DNA from: Symsagittifera roscoffensis
Taxonomy: Eukaryota > Xenacoelomorpha > Acoela > Convolutidae
Assembly (NCBI RefSeq): GCF_963678635.1
Contig: NC_087062.1
Coordinates: 3,102,001 to 3,166,000, forward strand
Direction of reading: 5' to 3'
DNA: 64,000 bases
Of this stretch, positions 61,601 to 64,000 are shown piece by piece. The first letter of the stretch is position 1, and each line of letters starts with the position of its first letter. Below the pieces are notes generated by a model. The model made no database searches, was not told where the DNA came from, and saw nothing but the letters and a program-made list of their open reading frames with translations. A program made the translations under genes and the position numbers.

Positions 61601-63747
61601 ACTAGCCATTTTTGACGGAAATTTTAATACCATTCAAAAGGTATTGTTTTCCAGAGCCTATTTTTGAAAAACAATATATATTTCACGTGTGATATTTTTT
61701 TGTAATGTTATGGGGGTTTACATATTGCAATTTTTGCCAATTTGCGATAATTAACGCGCGATGTTTCGCGCGGCGCAGAGACAATTCAGCCACAGACAAT
61801 TCAGCCGATTTAAAATACAGACAATTCAGCCAAAAAAACTCAGACAATTCAGCCAAAGACAATTCGGCCGATTTAGATTAAAGAGACAAGATAAAAGGGA
61901 ACAATAAAACTTTTCTAATTTGATTAGAGTCAGAAGGCTTTCAACAGTTTACCAATGAAATGTAAAACATCAAACAACAAATTTCGAAGATCAAAACAAA
62001 CTTGCTATGCATAAAGTTTTACGAAATATGTACATTGAAGGTACACAGTTTTAAATACTTCTGTATATGGTCTCGATTGTAATTTTTTGCGTTTTGAACG
62101 AGTTTATCATTTGCTATTGAATATTTGGGCTTCTGTTTTCTGATAATATTACCGGACATCAGTCTCTCTACATTAATTTCGGCGTTTTTTTGCTCATCTT
62201 TGAATCGTGTGATCAACTTGGGGAGGGCTGGATGCTTTGTCGATACGAACTTATTGAAGCTGCCATTCCATGCCTCCAACGCATTGTTCGTACGAGGTTC
62301 TCCGCTGAGCACCCGATTGAAAACGTTCCAATCGGCAATGTCAAACTTTGGTTTGACGCGTCTATTTCCTCGACAAGCACCAATATAGGTGTCTTCGAAG
62401 TAGTCTGATAGACTCTGAAATTCCTCTGAGGGAAACTGTCTGAATAGTCTTTGGCCGAATTGTCTCACTCATTTTGACTGAATTGTCTGAATTTGAAATT
62501 GGCTGAATTGTCTGTGGCCGAATTGTCTGAACGCGGTTTCGCGCTATTAACGCGTAAGCGGAGATTTAATACGTTTTAGAAATCGTTGCCAATTGGTTCA
62601 AGGAAGATTTTTTGCCATATTTGATTTTTACTAGGGGCGAAATTTATCACTCTGTACTTTATATGTCGTTTGGGGGGGAAGATTTTCACAAAAAATCTCA
62701 ATTTAAAAAAAAGTTTGTTTTTATTTTTATTGCATTTAATTTTTTCATGCTATAACTGCTCCATAAACCTTAAAAGACAGTCGCCCTGATACGAGCAGTC
62801 TTTTTATTTGAAACTAATGAAATGTGTCAGTTAATATTATTTTTTAACTAATGAAATATTTCGCGTTTTTGTACTGTTTATTAACTGCTTGTCGAATTGA
62901 TGGCTACCTGCGCTAATTTGTTGTATGAATGAATCCTGTTCGTTGGTACTAATCTGTGCATCCGGTCTGTGCAAATAGTCCCCCAAAGAGCCATTCTCCG
63001 CAAACTCCATCACAAGGCCATAGTTGGGAGGATTATGGATCACTCCCAAGTACTGAAATACAGAGACATTTTAATCTCCAACTCTCAGTTAGGTTAAAAA
63101 GCTAAATTTAACTAGAGTGGCCTCCAACTAACTCCGGAATTGTTCTAACTCCAAAATTTTCGAAGCCTTCAAACTCAAATTTTCATTCAGTAGGACTTCA
63201 CGAAGAACTCAATTTCATTTTCCCATTAAATGTGATCAGTTATTCCTATAAATTACTCGACTGAACTACTGACGAACCATATAAATTGAAACAAAATTTC
63301 TGCTGCGATTGCCCTTTTTGCAAAATGGGGGGATTCTTTACTAGGTACATAATTCTCATACGCTTAACCATTGAGTTATTTTTAAGGCGAAATCTTTAAG
63401 CTGTAAGCAACCTGCAAAATGCTGAGTTTTTATTGGCTGAAAAAGAAATCTTTCAACCAAGTGAACAATATCCACCTAAACTGTTTAAATGGTTGGTTTT
63501 TCACTTGGCCCAATGATACCTTTATAATATTAGGATGACTCAGCGACTGCAGTATCATTCCTTCTTCTTCGATCGGGAGTGACACCCGCTTCAGAGCCAC
63601 TGTCTTCGGGTAGTTTTTACAAGTACACTGCCACACGTGACCAAATGACCCTTGACCTATGAACCGCAAATTCTCCAGGTCACTCTCGTCTATGTATAAA
63701 TTTCTGCTCAAGTCGAACGATAAAGAGCGTTTTTGCACAAACGCCAT
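55699..63747 (-). CDS. ZAK/TAK1-like protein kinase with C-terminal WD40-like propeller, nine exons
   Basis: Exons on the minus strand: 63747-63520, 63052-62908, 61335-60852, 60489-60257, 59660-59425, 58884-58665, 57737-57506, 56555-56356, 56021-55699. All eight introns are GT-AG and every junction keeps frame, giving 766 residues and a TAG stop. The kinase spans about 25-275: G31-x-G33-x-x-G36 loop, K53 (A-L-K), HRD 139-141, DFG 160-162, APE 184-186. N-P-P-N-Y-G in the hinge approach resembles ZAK (MAP3K20) and TAK1, so it should be an active Ser/Thr TKL kinase of stress signalling. Residues 286-766 hold WD-like strands (W-S-P, W-L-W, V-W-H-P, L-S-P-N-G). Kinase exon 3 reads into TGA only beyond a consensus donor AG|GTGAGC, and the next acceptor completes that Ser codon. 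Alternative: two adjacent genes, but the WD exons lack a start ATG of their own upstream. Transposons fill introns 2, 6 and 7. Confidence 0.78.
56636..57357. mobile_element. MITE family 2, long or double copy in intron 7
   Basis: It is bounded by CAGGGGTGGATTTAA and TCTAAATCCGCCCCTG. At 722 bp it is almost twice the usual length and contains the GGCGCC landmark and the GACCC(A)AAGGGTCCC-type block on both sides, in inverse arrangement. It looks like two head-to-head copies or a fuller version. The flanks AATCCAAT and ATGCCAGT do not match. Confidence 0.7.
58060..58495. mobile_element. MITE family 5, 436-bp copy in intron 6
   Basis: The ends GGGTCTTATGCACAAAACGG and its inverse complement (with T for A) are intact. 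AATTTGGG lies before (58052-58059) and after (58496-58503), an exact 8-bp duplication. The interior repeats CAGATAAAAATATTAGCCGA-type words in both orientations. No ORF. hAT-like by duplication length. Confidence 0.82.
61772..62535 (-). mobile_element. Mutator-like element with 9-bp target duplication
   Basis: GTTTCGCGC lies immediately before (61763-61771) and after (62536-62544), an exact 9-bp duplication as expected for Mutator-like elements. The inverted ends are made of iterated AGACAATTCAGCC words: five near 61778-61870 and four near 62445-62530. The 764-bp element holds only the 3' part of a transposase gene (next entry), so it depends on a relative for movement. Confidence 0.88.
62019..62468 (-). 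pseudogene. Truncated MULE transposase, C-terminal part
   Basis: The frame includes Y-F-E-D-T-Y-I-G, then W-N-V-F-N-R-V-L, then E-P-R-T-N-N-A-L-E-A-W-N and a basic tail. This wording is typical of the region after the catalytic domain in animal MULE/FLYWCH-type transposases. The catalytic DDE region is missing, and the N-terminus of the frame runs out of the inverted repeat, so it is a remnant and not a working enzyme. Confidence 0.7.
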
Positions 63748-64000
63748 TTTCAATTCTGTACTAAACGTGTTTTACCAATCTAACGCCGCAAAATAAATTG
63801 AAAATATGCAACTGCACTTACGTTTTAAATTGTTTTCATACGTGAAAATTAATTTAACAGCTTGTAGTTTTCTTTCCGCTCGTATTTTGAAGTCAAAACA
63901 TTTTTGACGACCTTACAGTTATCTTTGGAAACGTTTTGAACGGTCAGAGAATCTTTAGGATATTCAATTTTTCATGTTCAATTCAACGACTCAAAAATAA
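63748..64000. other. Upstream flank of the kinase/WD gene
   Basis: The 250 bases before the start codon hold no coding signal and presumably include the promoter and 5' UTR on the minus strand. I cannot point to a TATA box or initiator with confidence. Confidence 0.4.

Larger units (their letters stand above)
61515..62815 (+). mobile_element. Family 7 element, copy 4, split by an insertion
   Basis: The left half 61515-61771 (TTGTTCCGACATTTCG... GATGTTTCGCGC) and the right half 62536-62815 (CTATTAACGCGTAAGCGGAG... CCTTAAAAGACAGTCG) together reproduce the complete family 7 sequence seen at 36.1-37.9 kb. The break is the Mutator-like element. The whole lies in intron 2 of the kinase gene. Confidence 0.72.

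Noticed and set aside
1-64000. CRISPR arrays, bacterial operons, origins or ribosome-binding sites
   Set aside because: Spliced genes, polyadenylation signals and transposon content show a eukaryotic nuclear sequence; the tandem arrays here have no spacer/repeat pattern of the CRISPR kind.

Overview
This window is nuclear DNA of an animal, most likely an invertebrate. It is AT-rich, has spliced genes with GT-AG introns of about 0.3 to 2.4 kb, metazoan gene families (a SMYD-type MYND/SET protein, a B-box protein, a Gal-3-O-sulfotransferase, a MAP3K-like kinase) and a tRNA gene ending in a T-run. I cannot name the species. The glut of short non-autonomous DNA transposons would suit several invertebrate groups, including larvaceans with enlarged genomes, but that is only a guess.

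Layout. 0.8-4.7 kb: two-exon SMYD-like gene (+). 4.7-13 kb: gene-poor DNA with small transposons and a tRNA-Met gene (-) at 12.1 kb. 13.4-16.1 kb: frameshifted APE/RT LINE (+). 17-19.7 kb: MITEs and tandem repeats. 19.8-23.3 kb: degraded reverse-transcriptase element (-). 24.3-26.1 kb: satellite with a 22-bp unit. 26.2-27.2 kb: ATTATAAT-rich block. 27.4-29.1 kb: intact single-exon B-box gene (-), whose 5' end and upstream DNA are duplicated at 32.5-34.0 kb as a pseudogene. 34-46 kb: mostly transposon remnants. 46.5-47.7 kb: single-exon Gal3ST-like gene (+). 48-55.5 kb: repeats and unassigned DNA. 55.7-63.7 kb: a nine-exon gene (-).

The most interesting call is the 55.7-63.7 kb gene. Joining its exons at GT-AG sites keeps one reading frame through all eight junctions. 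The predicted protein of 766 residues has an intact ZAK/TAK1-like (TKL/MAP3K) kinase domain followed directly by about 480 residues of WD40-like beta-propeller sequence. I know of no standard MAP3K with this architecture.

The second theme is a dense set of short terminal-inverted-repeat elements whose boundaries can be read to the base. Several have exact 8-bp target duplications (hAT-like), and one Mutator-like element has an exact 9-bp duplication and is nested inside another repeat within an intron of the kinase gene. The genes look functionally unrelated, as expected for an animal genome, and I see no operon-like grouping.
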